From Acidobacteriota bacterium (lineage in GTDB: Bacteria; Acidobacteriota; Thermoanaerobaculia; Multivoradales; Multivoraceae): 64,000 nt of DNA. Both the position numbers and the translations under genes were made by a program. This document shows positions 55,556 to 62,610 of the stretch, piece by piece (the first letter of the stretch is position 1; the number at the start of each line of letters is the position of its first letter). Below the pieces are notes generated by a model. That model saw only the letters and a list, made by a program, of their open reading frames with translations. It was not told the origin of the DNA and searched no databases. Where the stretch lies: positions 1 to 64,000 of the forward strand of contig JAPPFP010000005.1 of assembly GCA_028877275.1 (NCBI GenBank). Direction: 5' to 3'.

Positions 55556-55792
55556 GTGATCAACATTCGCAACCTCTCGATCAAGTGCGGCCACTGCGAC
55601 ACCTACCAGACGCTGTGCGCCTATCGCCGTCGCGACGACTGGAACGTCTACGTCTACGAGTGCGAGAACGATGTCTGCGATCCGGAACTCAGCCGGACCC
55701 TCGTCGAAGTGCCGAGCGAACTCGATGAGTTCGCGCGCCGGGACCCGGCCTGGGAACACGGACGGCGCCACACCGGCGGCGGCCACGGCTAG
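55556..55792 (+). CDS. small cysteine-rich hypothetical protein
   Basis: A 78-residue protein with Cys in IKCGHCDTYQTLCAY and YECENDVCDPEL, that is, C-x2-C, C, then C-x4-C, suggesting a metal-binding or redox site, and a His/Gly-rich tail. I do not recognise the family. The GTG start follows a GGGAGGGCG site. The last 68 bp overlap the next gene in another frame, so both reading frames are constrained there. Confidence 0.6.
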   Translation: MINIRNLSIKCGHCDTYQTLCAYRRRDDWNVYVYECENDVCDPELSRTLVEVPSELDEFARRDPAWEHGRRHTGGGHG

Positions 55793-57077
55793 GTCGAAAC
55801 CCCGGAAGCAGCCGCTGTCGGCCGAGCGCCTGGAAGCGCTGGCGGCTCTGGCCGGCATCAATCGCCTGGAGCTGACGATCGAGAAGCTCGTGCTCGGCGG
55901 CGACGGCCTCGCGCGGTGGCGCGGCATGCCGGTCTTCGTGCCGCGGGCCGCCCCCGGCGATGTGGTCGAGGCCAGGATCACCGAGCGCCGCCCGAGCTAC
56001 GCCCGCGCGGAAGTCGAAGAGATCAAGACGCCGGGGCCACTGCGCCGAGAGGCGCCGTGTCCGTTCTACGAGCGTTGCGGCGGCTGCCAGCTCCAGCACA
56101 TCGAGGACGCGGAGCAGTTGGGACTCAAGGTGGCGGCGGCCATGGAGACGTTGCGCCGGCTGGGCGGCATCGACCCGGCCCAGCTCGCCGCGTGTCGCTT
56201 CGAGGAGCCGGTCGTCGAGAGAATGTGGGGGTACCGGCTGCGCGCGCAGGTCCATGTCGACGCGAGGCCGGAGGAGTCGGTCGGTGTCGGCTTCCGGCGG
56301 CGTCGCAGCCACGAGCTGGTCTTCGTCGACCGCTGCCCGGTGCTCGCTCCGGCGCTCGAGAACGAGCTGCGCGGTTTGTCTGCACTTCTTGGTGACCCGG
56401 CTGCTGCTTCGAAGACGCTGCCGAGCCGCCTCAGCCTCGCGACGGCGGGCCTGGAGCCGGACAGTCCGGTCGTGGCGGCGCCGCCCGTCGACGGCCTGCC
56501 GGGCGGTGAACTCGAGATCGACCTTCTGGGGAAACGGCTCAGCTACGACGCCCGTTGCTTCTTTCAGGCCCACGGCGGGCTCCTGGAGTCGCTCCTGCTA
56601 TCGGCGGTCGGACCCTTCGAGGGCGACACCGCCGTGGAGCTCTTCGCCGGCGTCGGCTTCTTCACCACGGGTCTGGCCGACCGCTACCGGTCGGTCACGG
56701 CCGTGGAAGGGGAGTCGGTGGCCGCCCGCTACGCGCGGAACAACCTGCGCCGCAACGGTCTCCGCCACTGCCGCGTCGACCGGTCGGCGATTGATAGCTG
56801 GGTCGACCGGCGTCGCGGCGGTCCCGGCCTGGAACCCGGCCTGGACCGGGTCCTCGTCGATCCGCCCCGCGGCGGCCTCTCGCGAAAGGTCCGCAGCGCC
56901 CTCCTCGGCGCCGCGCCCCGCCGCCTGACCTACGTCTCCTGCGACCCCGCCACCCTCGCCCGCGACCTCGGCGACCTGACCCGCGACTTCGACCTCGAGT
57001 CCATCTCCTTCTTCGACGTCTTCCCGCAGACGGCCCACCTCGAGACCGTCGCGCAGTTGGCGCAGCGGCGTCGGTGA
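55725..57077 (+). CDS. 23S rRNA (uracil-5-)-methyltransferase, RlmD/RumA-like
   Basis: A 450-residue TrmA/RumA-family enzyme. A TRAM domain (about 50-110, LTIEKLVLGGDGLARWRGMPVF) is followed by an Fe-S cluster set in CPFYERCGGCQ with a later Cys in FVDRCPV. The SAM domain has AVELFAGVGFFTTGLAD, VLVDPPRGGLSRK and the catalytic Cys of YVSCDPATLARDL. It makes m5U in rRNA. ATG 55725 is the first usable start before the TRAM domain. Copy B of the inverted-repeat element begins 4 bp after its stop. Confidence 0.88.
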   Translation: MSSRAGTRPGNTDGATPAAATARSKPRKQPLSAERLEALAALAGINRLELTIEKLVLGGDGLARWRGMPVFVPRAAPGDVVEARITERRPSYARAEVEEIKTPGPLRREAPCPFYERCGGCQLQHIEDAEQLGLKVAAAMETLRRLGGIDPAQLAACRFEEPVVERMWGYRLRAQVHVDARPEESVGVGFRRRRSHELVFVDRCPVLAPALENELRGLSALLGDPAAASKTLPSRLSLATAGLEPDSPVVAAPPVDGLPGGELEIDLLGKRLSYDARCFFQAHGGLLESLLLSAVGPFEGDTAVELFAGVGFFTTGLADRYRSVTAVEGESVAARYARNNLRRNGLRHCRVDRSAIDSWVDRRRGGPGLEPGLDRVLVDPPRGGLSRKVRSALLGAAPRRLTYVSCDPATLARDLGDLTRDFDLESISFFDVFPQTAHLETVAQLAQRRR

Positions 57078-57080
57078 TAC

Positions 57081-57329
57081 CCGTCCGCGGCGGCGCCCGG
57101 AGGGGAGGGTCCCATCGGCCGCGGCATCCGCGCGTCCGCTCGCGGACGCGCGGACTGCGACGCACGTGGCGCGGGACGCGCCACGTGGGTGCGCGCTTGT
57201 TGGGTGTAAGGGACGTAAGCGCTCGCTTCGGTCGCCTGCGCTGCGGTTCGATGATGGTTGGGGTGACGATCCGGGGAGACGCTTGGCTCCAGCCCGCTGG
57301 GACCCTCCCCTCCGGACGCCGCCGCGGAC
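57081..57329 (+). repeat. long inverted-repeat intergenic element, copy B
   Basis: The left arm (about 57083-57114) and right arm (57298-57329) are complementary at 31 of 32 positions. Between them lie two extra perfect hairpins, an 11-bp stem with loop CTCG (57128-57153) and an 11-bp stem with loop GGA (57163-57187), and then the family core GCTCGCTTCGGTCGCCTGCG (57221-57240). It begins 4 bp after the RlmD-like stop and points away from it, towards the convergent DUF1330 gene. Confidence 0.87.
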
Positions 57330-57366
57330 TGGTCGTTATTGGTGTGGATGTGACGGTGGCACACAC

Positions 57367-57396
57367 TGGGTGCGCCGGCGTCCTCGCCGGCATTCG
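57367..57396 (+). repeat. REP-like palindrome, copy 3
   Basis: GGGTGCGCCGGC and GCCGGCATTCG flank a short loop. The same CACACACTGGGTGCGCCGGC lead-in occurs next to copy C (58441-58480, other strand), so this REP unit is part of a larger composite shared by copies B and C. The remaining sequence up to 57480 shows nothing further. Confidence 0.7.
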
Positions 57397-57480
57397 CCTG
57401 CAACGATGGAGTCTCGGCTGCAGCAGGGAAGGTAGGTGTGCTGACGGCGTAGCTCTGGGTGCGCGGGCCTTCGGGGCTGA

Positions 57481-57915
57481 CTACTCCTCCACCCAGGGTG
57501 CGCCGTTCAGGTGCACCTGGTAGTGGTTCGCGAGGCCGGCTTTCCTGTGGCGGGAGGCGGCCTGGAACTCGGGGTTCATCGTCATCTCGATGAAGGCCCG
57601 GCGGGAAGGGAAGACCATGATCGCCGCGACGTGCCAGGGCGGGTCGGAGGGCCCGATCATCACCTGATCGACCATCGTGGTGAACGCTACGTGGCCTCCC
57701 AGGTCGGCAAGGACCTGTCCCGCGGAGGCTGCGTATCGCTGGAAGGCCTCCTGACCGGAGACTTCGGCAGCTTCGGTGCCGTATTCGTCGTCGCCCGGTG
57801 CGTACCGGGCGCGGTCGTTGAACTGGAAGAAGTTGAGCGCGGCAACCGGGGCGTCGGGATCGAGTCCGCGGAGGGTCGCGAGCTGGCTGTCGTCGGGATC
57901 GAATCGTGTCTTCAA
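57481..57915 (-). CDS. DUF1330-family protein
   Basis: A 144-residue dimeric alpha-beta-barrel-like protein. The segments VAALNFFQFNDRARY, YAASAGQVLADLGGHVAF, AAIMVFPSRRAFIEM and the terminal HRKAGLANHYQVHL match DUF1330. No enzymatic activity is established for the family. The TTG start at 57915 lies 10 bp after the PTPS-like gene's stop on the same strand, so the two may be co-transcribed. Confidence 0.75.
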   Translation of the reverse strand: MKTRFDPDDSQLATLRGLDPDAPVAALNFFQFNDRARYAPGDDEYGTEAAEVSGQEAFQRYAASAGQVLADLGGHVAFTTMVDQVMIGPSDPPWHVAAIMVFPSRRAFIEMTMNPEFQAASRHRKAGLANHYQVHLNGAPWVEE

Positions 57916-57925
57916 GGCGATGCTC

Positions 57926-58414
57926 CTAAAGCTTGCGCCGGTAGCTGGCGCCCTGGCCCCGGGTTTCAGTCACGGTGACTTCGAGTGTCTCCACGCGGTC
58001 GCGAAGAGAGTCCCACCGGTCCGCCAGACGCTGCCAGAGCAGCCGGGCCAGCGCCTCGACGGTCACGTTCGCCACCGGCAGCAGGACGACCTCCGATGAC
58101 GGGAACTCGTACCGCCGTTGTTCGAACCTGGCAGTTACTGCCTCGTCGGACGATTCCAGGTCCAGATGCGGGCACTCGGCCGGCAGCAGGACCTTCTCGT
58201 CGAGCTCCGCGCACTGCGACCGGATCTCCCGCTTCGCCGCGGCGACCGGCACGAGGAACTCCAACTCGTCCACCCCTGGACCGCCCAGTTCCACGCGCAC
58301 CCGGTAGTTGTGTCCATGAAGAGCCTCCGCCTCGTTCTCCGAGAACACCGTGAAGTGAGCCGCCGAGAACTTGAAGTCCTCCTTGCCAAGGCGAAGTGAG
58401 TAGGTGCCAGACAC
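57926..58414 (-). CDS. 6-pyruvoyl-tetrahydropterin synthase / QueD-family protein with non-canonical active site
   Basis: A 162-residue T-fold protein. The three zinc His ligands are present (His20 in SAAHF; His33 and His35 in LHGHNY), as is the pterin-anchoring Glu of VTETRGQG. The catalytic Cys of the family motif CxxxHGH is replaced: the aligned residue is Ala29, flanked by Glu28 and Glu30. The Asp-His pair of LDHH becomes LDEK (Asp72-Glu73). The protein is therefore not a standard QueD. The PTPS-III branch uses Glu in place of Cys and cleaves the dihydroneopterin side chain for folate, and folE lies 0.6 kb away. Function is open. Confidence 0.75.
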   Translation of the reverse strand: MSGTYSLRLGKEDFKFSAAHFTVFSENEAEALHGHNYRVRVELGGPGVDELEFLVPVAAAKREIRSQCAELDEKVLLPAECPHLDLESSDEAVTARFEQRRYEFPSSEVVLLPVANVTVEALARLLWQRLADRWDSLRDRVETLEVTVTETRGQGASYRRKL

Positions 58415-58440
58415 GGCCCGATCGTAGCGTTGCCGGAAAC

Positions 58441-58470
58441 CGGATGCCGGCCAGATGGCCGGCGCACCCA
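58441..58470 (-). repeat. REP-like palindrome, copy 4
   Basis: Plus strand GATGCCGGCCAGATGGCCGG continuing CGCACCC; this is the best-preserved unit, with both GCCGGCC arms intact. It lies between the PTPS-like start and copy C of the long element, in the same relative arrangement as copy 3 to copy B. Confidence 0.75.
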
Positions 58471-58506
58471 GTGTGTGGCCTCGTGCCCGATCGGCAACGA
58501 CGACCA

Positions 58507-58686
58507 GTCCGCCCGGCGTTCCGGGGGAGGGGTTCCCAGCGGGCTGGAGGCAAGTGACTTCCTCCGTCGGTCCAGTTGCTGACGCCGATGTGAAGCGCAG
58601 CCGACCGAAGCGAGCGCCGTCCTTCCCACAACCCAGAGAGCGCGAGCGGCCGATGGGAACCCCTCCCCCGGAACGCCCCAGCGGAC
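58507..58686 (-). repeat. long inverted-repeat intergenic element, copy C
   Basis: The arms at 58507-58538 and 58654-58686 are complementary at about 29 of 32 positions, including an uninterrupted stretch of 26 (read GGCGTTCC-GGGGGAGGGGTTCCCA on one arm). The core, seen on the minus strand as GCTCGCTTCGGTCGGCTGCG, lies at about 58594-58613. On the minus strand the element begins 51 bp after the selenoprotein stop codon and reads the same way as that gene. The stretch 58687-58736 is a GCCGC-rich simple sequence. Confidence 0.87.
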
Positions 58687-58736
58687 GGGTGCTACCTCCG
58701 CCGCTCCGCCGCGGCGCTCCGCCGCGCGGCGCGGCG

Positions 58737-58964
58737 CTACAGCAGCTCGGCGACGGCGTGCTCGACTTCGCCGTTGTTGGGGAAGCGGCCGAGCTCTTTC
58801 TTGGAGAAGACGGGGCGGCCGTCGAGGGCGACCTCGAAGACGCCGCCGCCGCCGTCCACGAGTTCGGTGTCGAGGTCGAACTGCTCCTTCAACTGAGCCG
58901 CCAGACCGGCGGCTCGGGGTCGGTAGTTTCACATTACGCAGTATTCGATCGTCACTCGACTCAT
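58737..58964 (-). CDS. SelW/Rdx-family selenoprotein (in-frame UGA as selenocysteine)
   Basis: ATG 58964 to TAG 58737 gives 75 residues with one in-frame TGA at codon 12 (58931-58929). The protein reads SRVTIEYCVM-U-NYRPRAAGLAA, then QLKEQFDLDTELVDGGGG, VFEVALDGRPVFSKKELGRF and PNNGEVEHAVAELL. That is the Rdx/SelW thioredoxin-like fold, with the redox motif CxxC changed to CxxU and the family's GGxFEV and F-P segments in place. A bacterial SECIS-like hairpin follows the UGA. The upstream and downstream halves are in one frame and match one family, which a pseudogene with a random stop could mimic only by chance at the catalytic position. Divergent from folE. Confidence 0.85.
58895..58915 (-). 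promoter_or_regulatory. bacterial SECIS element
   Basis: On the minus-strand mRNA, GAGCCGCC pairs perfectly with GGCGGCUC, closing an apical loop GGUCU. The stem starts 13 nt after the UGA and the loop GGU lies 21 nt after it, within the spacing known for bacterial SECIS elements that bind SelB. GGUCU is also the loop sequence of the E. coli formate dehydrogenase SECIS. Confidence 0.85.
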
Positions 58965-59020
58965 CGGATTTCGTCCTCGTCGTTGTTACTGGCCACCGGC
59001 GACTACGGTAGCATGCGCCG

Positions 59021-59647
59021 ATGCGCGTTCTGGAACCGGTCGAGCGAGTTTCGACCTACGAAAACGGTCCGCCGGCGGTTGGGGATAGGGAGCGGGTGGC
59101 TCGCATCGCGGAGCTGGTCCGTGGAGTGCTCGTCGAGCTCGGTCTCGACCTGGAAGACCCGAATCTGAGCACCACCCACGAGCGGGTCGCGAAGATGTAC
59201 CTGGAGATGTTCCGGGGACTGGACCAGGGGACCAAGCCGAGAGTCACGACCTTCCCCAACGACGAGAACTACCGGGCCATGGTGATGGAGAAGGACATCC
59301 CGTTCTACTCCATGTGCTCGCACCACCTGGTGCCGTTCTACGGTCACGCGCACATCGCCTATGTCCCCGGCGACAAGATTCTGGGCCTGTCCAAGTTCGC
59401 GCGCATCCTCGAGTTCTACGCCAAGCGGCCACAGCTCCAGGAGCGCCTCACCGAGCAGGTCGTGAGCTTTCTGGAAGAGGAACTGCGGCCCCGCGGCGCG
59501 ATGGTCGTGATCGAGGCCCGGCATCTCTGCGTGGAGATGCGCGGGGTGGAGAAGTCGGGCGCGAGGACGGTGACGTCGGCGCTCCGGGGCATCTTCCACG
59601 AACGCCCGATTCGGGAGGAGTTCCTGGACCTGCTGAAGGGCCGTTGA
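59021..59647 (+). CDS. folE: GTP cyclohydrolase I
   Basis: A 208-residue FolE. It has ERVAKMYLEMFRGL, the zinc-binding CSHHLVPFYGHAHIAYVPGD, GLSKFARILEFYAKRPQLQE and VVIEARHLCVEMRGVEKSGA with the third zinc ligand Cys. It converts GTP to dihydroneopterin triphosphate, the first step to folate and also to queuosine. It starts at ATG 59021, 56 bp from the divergent selenoprotein gene. The PTPS-like gene nearby could use its product. Confidence 0.96.
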   Translation: MRVLEPVERVSTYENGPPAVGDRERVARIAELVRGVLVELGLDLEDPNLSTTHERVAKMYLEMFRGLDQGTKPRVTTFPNDENYRAMVMEKDIPFYSMCSHHLVPFYGHAHIAYVPGDKILGLSKFARILEFYAKRPQLQERLTEQVVSFLEEELRPRGAMVVIEARHLCVEMRGVEKSGARTVTSALRGIFHERPIREEFLDLLKGR

Positions 59648-59648
59648 G

Positions 59649-60248
59649 GTGCGGCGGCTCGGTCTGGCTTTCGCGTTCGGGGTCCTGGCCGCCGGCGCCG
59701 CGCCGGCCGCCGACAGCCTCGAGCGGCTGCATCCGGACGACCTGATCAATCCGTTCCTCGGCCCCGGCTACACGAGTTGGCTGGTGGGGCCCGTCGGGCA
59801 GCTCGCCGACGAGGAGGAACGGACCCTCTACCTCCTGCTGGAGTCGGACGACGAGGCGGCCGCGTTCGTCGGCGAGTTCTGGAGTCGCCGCGACTCCGGT
59901 CTGCGGCGGCAGTTCGATGTCCGCGCGGCCGAGGCGGACAAGCGCTACTCGGAGTCTGGCCGGCTCGGCCGGCGTACGGACCGGGGGATGGTCTACATCC
60001 TGTTCGGCGACCCGGAGAAGACGGAGTGGGAGGAGCATCGCGACATCGATGACCCGGACGTCCAGCTCTGGACCTACGCGAAGAGCGCGGCGAAGGGGCT
60101 GAACGGCAGGAAGCCGGCCCGTCGCTACCGTTTCGCCCGCGACGGCGACGTGATGCGCCTGTTCTCGAACGACCCGGCCGATCCGGCGAATCGGCGTCGC
60201 CGGATGCTGCGCCGCATCCGCGAACCCCCGCGCCGGCCGTGGCCGTAG
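59649..60248 (+). CDS. GWxTD-domain exported protein
   Basis: A 199-residue protein with a signal peptide (LGLAFAFGVLAAGAAPAADS) and a single GWxTD-type domain. Its pattern is LADEEERTLYLLLESDDEAAAFVGEFWSRRD, DKRYSESGRLGRRTDRGMVYILFGDPEKTE and VQLWTYAKSA. The domain is frequent in Acidobacteria and related groups and has no defined function. The GTG start overlaps the region immediately after the folE stop (1-bp gap), so co-transcription is expected. Confidence 0.8.
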   Translation: MRRLGLAFAFGVLAAGAAPAADSLERLHPDDLINPFLGPGYTSWLVGPVGQLADEEERTLYLLLESDDEAAAFVGEFWSRRDSGLRRQFDVRAAEADKRYSESGRLGRRTDRGMVYILFGDPEKTEWEEHRDIDDPDVQLWTYAKSAAKGLNGRKPARRYRFARDGDVMRLFSNDPADPANRRRRMLRRIREPPRRPWP

Positions 60249-60252
60249 ATGT

Positions 60253-60351
60253 CGGTGCGCCGGCCTGCCATCTGTGCGCCCGATGACGGGCGCACAGACT
60301 GGGACGCTGGCGGCGCGGGGACGCGCCACCAGGGTGCTGGCCGGCATCCGG
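60253..60351 (+). repeat. split REP-like unit with inserted hairpins
   Basis: A left REP half (CGGTGCGCCGGCC at 60253-60265) and a right half (CTGGCCGGCATCCGG at 60337-60351) are separated by about 70 bases. The insert contains a perfect 11-bp hairpin (60272-60282 with 60287-60297, loop ATGA) and a GGCGCG/CGCGCC stem. It follows the GWxTD stop and faces the convergent YggX-like gene. Confidence 0.6.
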
Positions 60352-60378
60352 CGCTTGGCGCCGACCCTGGCGGTAGCG

Positions 60379-60660
60379 TCAAGGCTCCCCTATCGAATCG
60401 AAGTCGAGTCGTTCCCCCGGCTTGACGCTGGAGTCGTCGCAAGGGAAGAGGAAGTCCCTCATGTGACTCGTTAGGGTGGCCTGCGCGGCCGGATCCATGA
60501 AGTTCAGGCGCAGTTCGTTGATCACCTTGATCTCCATCGCCGTCCACTCTTCCCAGCAGCCGGCGCAGACGCGTGCGGCGATCTCCTCACCGGTGGCGCC
60601 GGGCACCGGCGGCCCGGCGAGCGCTTCCCGTTCCCGGCCGCAACGCGCGCAGGCGATCAC
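60379..60660 (-). CDS. YggX-like Fe(II)-trafficking protein with added zinc-ribbon cysteines
   Basis: A 93-residue protein. The C-terminal two-thirds resembles YggX: CWEEWTAMEIKVINELRLNF, then MDPAAQATLTSHMRDFLF. Unlike the E. coli protein it begins MIACARCGRE and has a second pair, CAGCW, about 25 residues on, so C-x2-C plus C-x2-C could bind zinc or iron. YggX protects Fe-S clusters from oxidative damage. The GTG start overlaps the mlaD stop (GTGA) on the same strand. Confidence 0.78.
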   Translation of the reverse strand: MIACARCGREREALAGPPVPGATGEEIAARVCAGCWEEWTAMEIKVINELRLNFMDPAAQATLTSHMRDFLFPCDDSSVKPGERLDFDSIGEP

Positions 60661-61817
60661 GGTCGTTCCCCTGGATCCTCGGATCCCGCTCCCGCGAGCT
60701 CTTCCTGCGTGTCCCGGTACCGCTTCTTGATGCCCGCCTTCTGCCGGTTGCGGACGAGCCAGCGGAGCAGCCTCGACTCGTTGATGCCGACCACGAGGTC
60801 GTCGAGCGCCTCGTAGATCGCGGGGTCGTTGATCAGGCGGGCCGCCGTGCCGTCTCCTTCCGCGACCTGGTCCAGCGTCGAGTTGAGCCGCTTGAGGAGC
60901 TGTTCGACCTCGGTGGTCAGCGATTCGCTCAGTTCCTCGTCGTTCAGGAGCCGGGGCAGGAGGCCGTCGGCCTCGCGCAGGTCGGTGGTGATCTCCCGGA
61001 GATCCGCGGCAGCAACCTGAGTGTCCGCCAGAGTCGTCTCGAAGCGGGTCTTCAGTTCAGCGTCGCGCAGCAGCGCCGGCGCCAGGCCGTCGCCTTCTCG
61101 CAGGAGCCTCAGGCTCTCGTCCAGCTCGTCGATGGAAGATGCGATCCGGTCGCCCATCTCACGGTCCGTGAGCAGCCGCCCGAGGACTCCGTCGCCCGCC
61201 TCGACCTGATCGGCCACACGCTCGATCGACTCGAGCGTGCGGATCACCGTGTCGGTGACCCGTTTGTCTTCGCGCGCCGCGACCAGTTCGCCGAGCAGGC
61301 CCTCCCCGCGCTCCATGCGGGCGAGGATGTTCGACAGGGAACGGGCCGTCACCACCGCGTGGTCGACCACGTCCGCTCCGCTGGCGATCAGTTCGTCCAC
61401 GTCGGTCGGCAGCGCCGCCGGGATCTCGTCGCCGGGATTGAGGAGGACGGCTTCGGGCGAACCCGAGGTGATCTCTACGTACTTGTCGCCCAGCAGGCCC
61501 AGGGTCTTGAGGCGCGCCAGGGAGTCTCGGCGCAGCCGGCCCGCGTAGCGCCGCTCCACGCTGATCTGCACCTCCAGCAGTTCGCTGTCCGGGTCTTCGC
61601 TGAGCAGGATGCGGTCGACCCTGCCGACGGTCACGCCGTTCAGTTGAACCGGGTTTCCCTCGACCAGACCGGCGGCGTTCGGGAACATGGTTCGGTAGCT
61701 GTTGGTGGGCGTGAACAGGGCGCTCTGCTCACCGATAGCGAAGATGAAGGCGGCAAGCGCGACGACGGCCGCAAGTACGGTCAGACCCACCTTGGTGGTG
61801 TTCGAGTCACGTTGCAT
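60657..61817 (-). CDS. mlaD: MlaD/MCE-domain periplasmic lipid-binding protein
   Basis: A 386-residue protein. It has an N-terminal membrane anchor (about 9-28, VGLTVLAAVVALAAFIFAIG) and one MCE domain (about 38-118, YRTMFPNAAGLVEGNPVQLNGVTVGRV ... LGLLGDKYVEITSG). A long helical C-terminal region (about 140-350) contains repeated GEGLLGEL / GDGVLGRL / GDGLAPALL segments. MCE proteins form hexameric rings that carry phospholipids between membranes. It is longer than E. coli MlaD (183) and closer to plant/mycobacterial types. ATG 61817 overlaps mlaF by 11 bp. Confidence 0.9.
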   Translation of the reverse strand: MQRDSNTTKVGLTVLAAVVALAAFIFAIGEQSALFTPTNSYRTMFPNAAGLVEGNPVQLNGVTVGRVDRILLSEDPDSELLEVQISVERRYAGRLRRDSLARLKTLGLLGDKYVEITSGSPEAVLLNPGDEIPAALPTDVDELIASGADVVDHAVVTARSLSNILARMERGEGLLGELVAAREDKRVTDTVIRTLESIERVADQVEAGDGVLGRLLTDREMGDRIASSIDELDESLRLLREGDGLAPALLRDAELKTRFETTLADTQVAAADLREITTDLREADGLLPRLLNDEELSESLTTEVEQLLKRLNSTLDQVAEGDGTAARLINDPAIYEALDDLVVGINESRLLRWLVRNRQKAGIKKRYRDTQEELAGAGSEDPGERP

Positions 61818-62610
61818 CGATGTCCTCCTGTGCGGGGTCGAACGGGCTCTCAAGGAACGCCCGGAGTGCGGGGTCGTTGCTCTCTTCTGCTTCCTCCCAG
61901 CAGCCGAGAAACCGGAACCGTCCGTCGTGAAGCAGTGCGAGGCGGTCGCCGACGTGGCGGGCCAGGCGAATGTCGTGTGTCACCACGACCGAGGTCGTTC
62001 CGAACTCGTCCCTGGTGCTCCTGATCAGGCGGGAGATGTTCGACGCGGTGACCGGGTCGAGTCCAGCGGTCGGCTCGTCGAACAGGACGACCTCGGGTTC
62101 CAGGACGAGCGAGCGGGCGAGGGCCACCCGCTTCTTCATGCCGCCCGACAGAGCCGCCGGCATCCGGTCCTCGATTCCGGATAGTCCGACCCATTCAAGT
62201 GCCGCTGCCACCCGCTCGCGCACCTCCTCCTCGCTTACGCGCTCGTGCTCGCGTATGGGGAAGGCAACGTTCTCCAGCACGTCGAAGGAGTCGAACAGGG
62301 CGCCCGACTGAAACAGCATCGCGATCCGCCGCCGCACCGCGTACAACTGGCGCTCCGTCAACTGGACGAGGTCCGTACCTTCGAACAGCACTTCGCCTCC
62401 CTCGGCCGGGTCGAGTCCGTTGAGTTGCCGCAGCGTGAGGCTCTTTCCCGAGCCGGAACGCCCGAGCACGACCAGGCATTCGCCGCGCAGGACCTCGAAG
62501 CTCAGGTCGTCGAGTACGGCTCGTTCGCCGAAGCGCCGGCAGAGTCCGCGCACGACGTAGAGCGGTTCCCGCACCGCTTTTCCACTGTTGGCCGCCTCAG
62601 ATGAGGACAT
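61807..62610 (-). CDS. mlaF: Mla-type lipid transport ATP-binding protein
   Basis: A 267-residue ABC ATPase. Walker A is LGRSGSGKSLT, the signature LSGGMKKRVALARSL, Walker B VVLFDEPTAGLDP, and the switch His is in VVVTHDIRLA. The GGMKKR signature is characteristic of the MlaF/Mkl group. It powers phospholipid movement with MlaE and MlaD. It overlaps mlaE by 14 bp upstream and mlaD by 11 bp downstream. Confidence 0.93.
   Translation of the reverse strand: MSSSEAANSGKAVREPLYVVRGLCRRFGERAVLDDLSFEVLRGECLVVLGRSGSGKSLTLRQLNGLDPAEGGEVLFEGTDLVQLTERQLYAVRRRIAMLFQSGALFDSFDVLENVAFPIREHERVSEEEVRERVAAALEWVGLSGIEDRMPAALSGGMKKRVALARSLVLEPEVVLFDEPTAGLDPVTASNISRLIRSTRDEFGTTSVVVTHDIRLARHVGDRLALLHDGRFRFLGCWEEAEESNDPALRAFLESPFDPAQEDIDAT

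Noticed and set aside
58540..59168. Plus-strand frame across the repeat and selenoprotein region
   Set aside because: Antisense to the selenoprotein and out of frame with folE; the part over copy C is repeat-derived, and no domain is visible.
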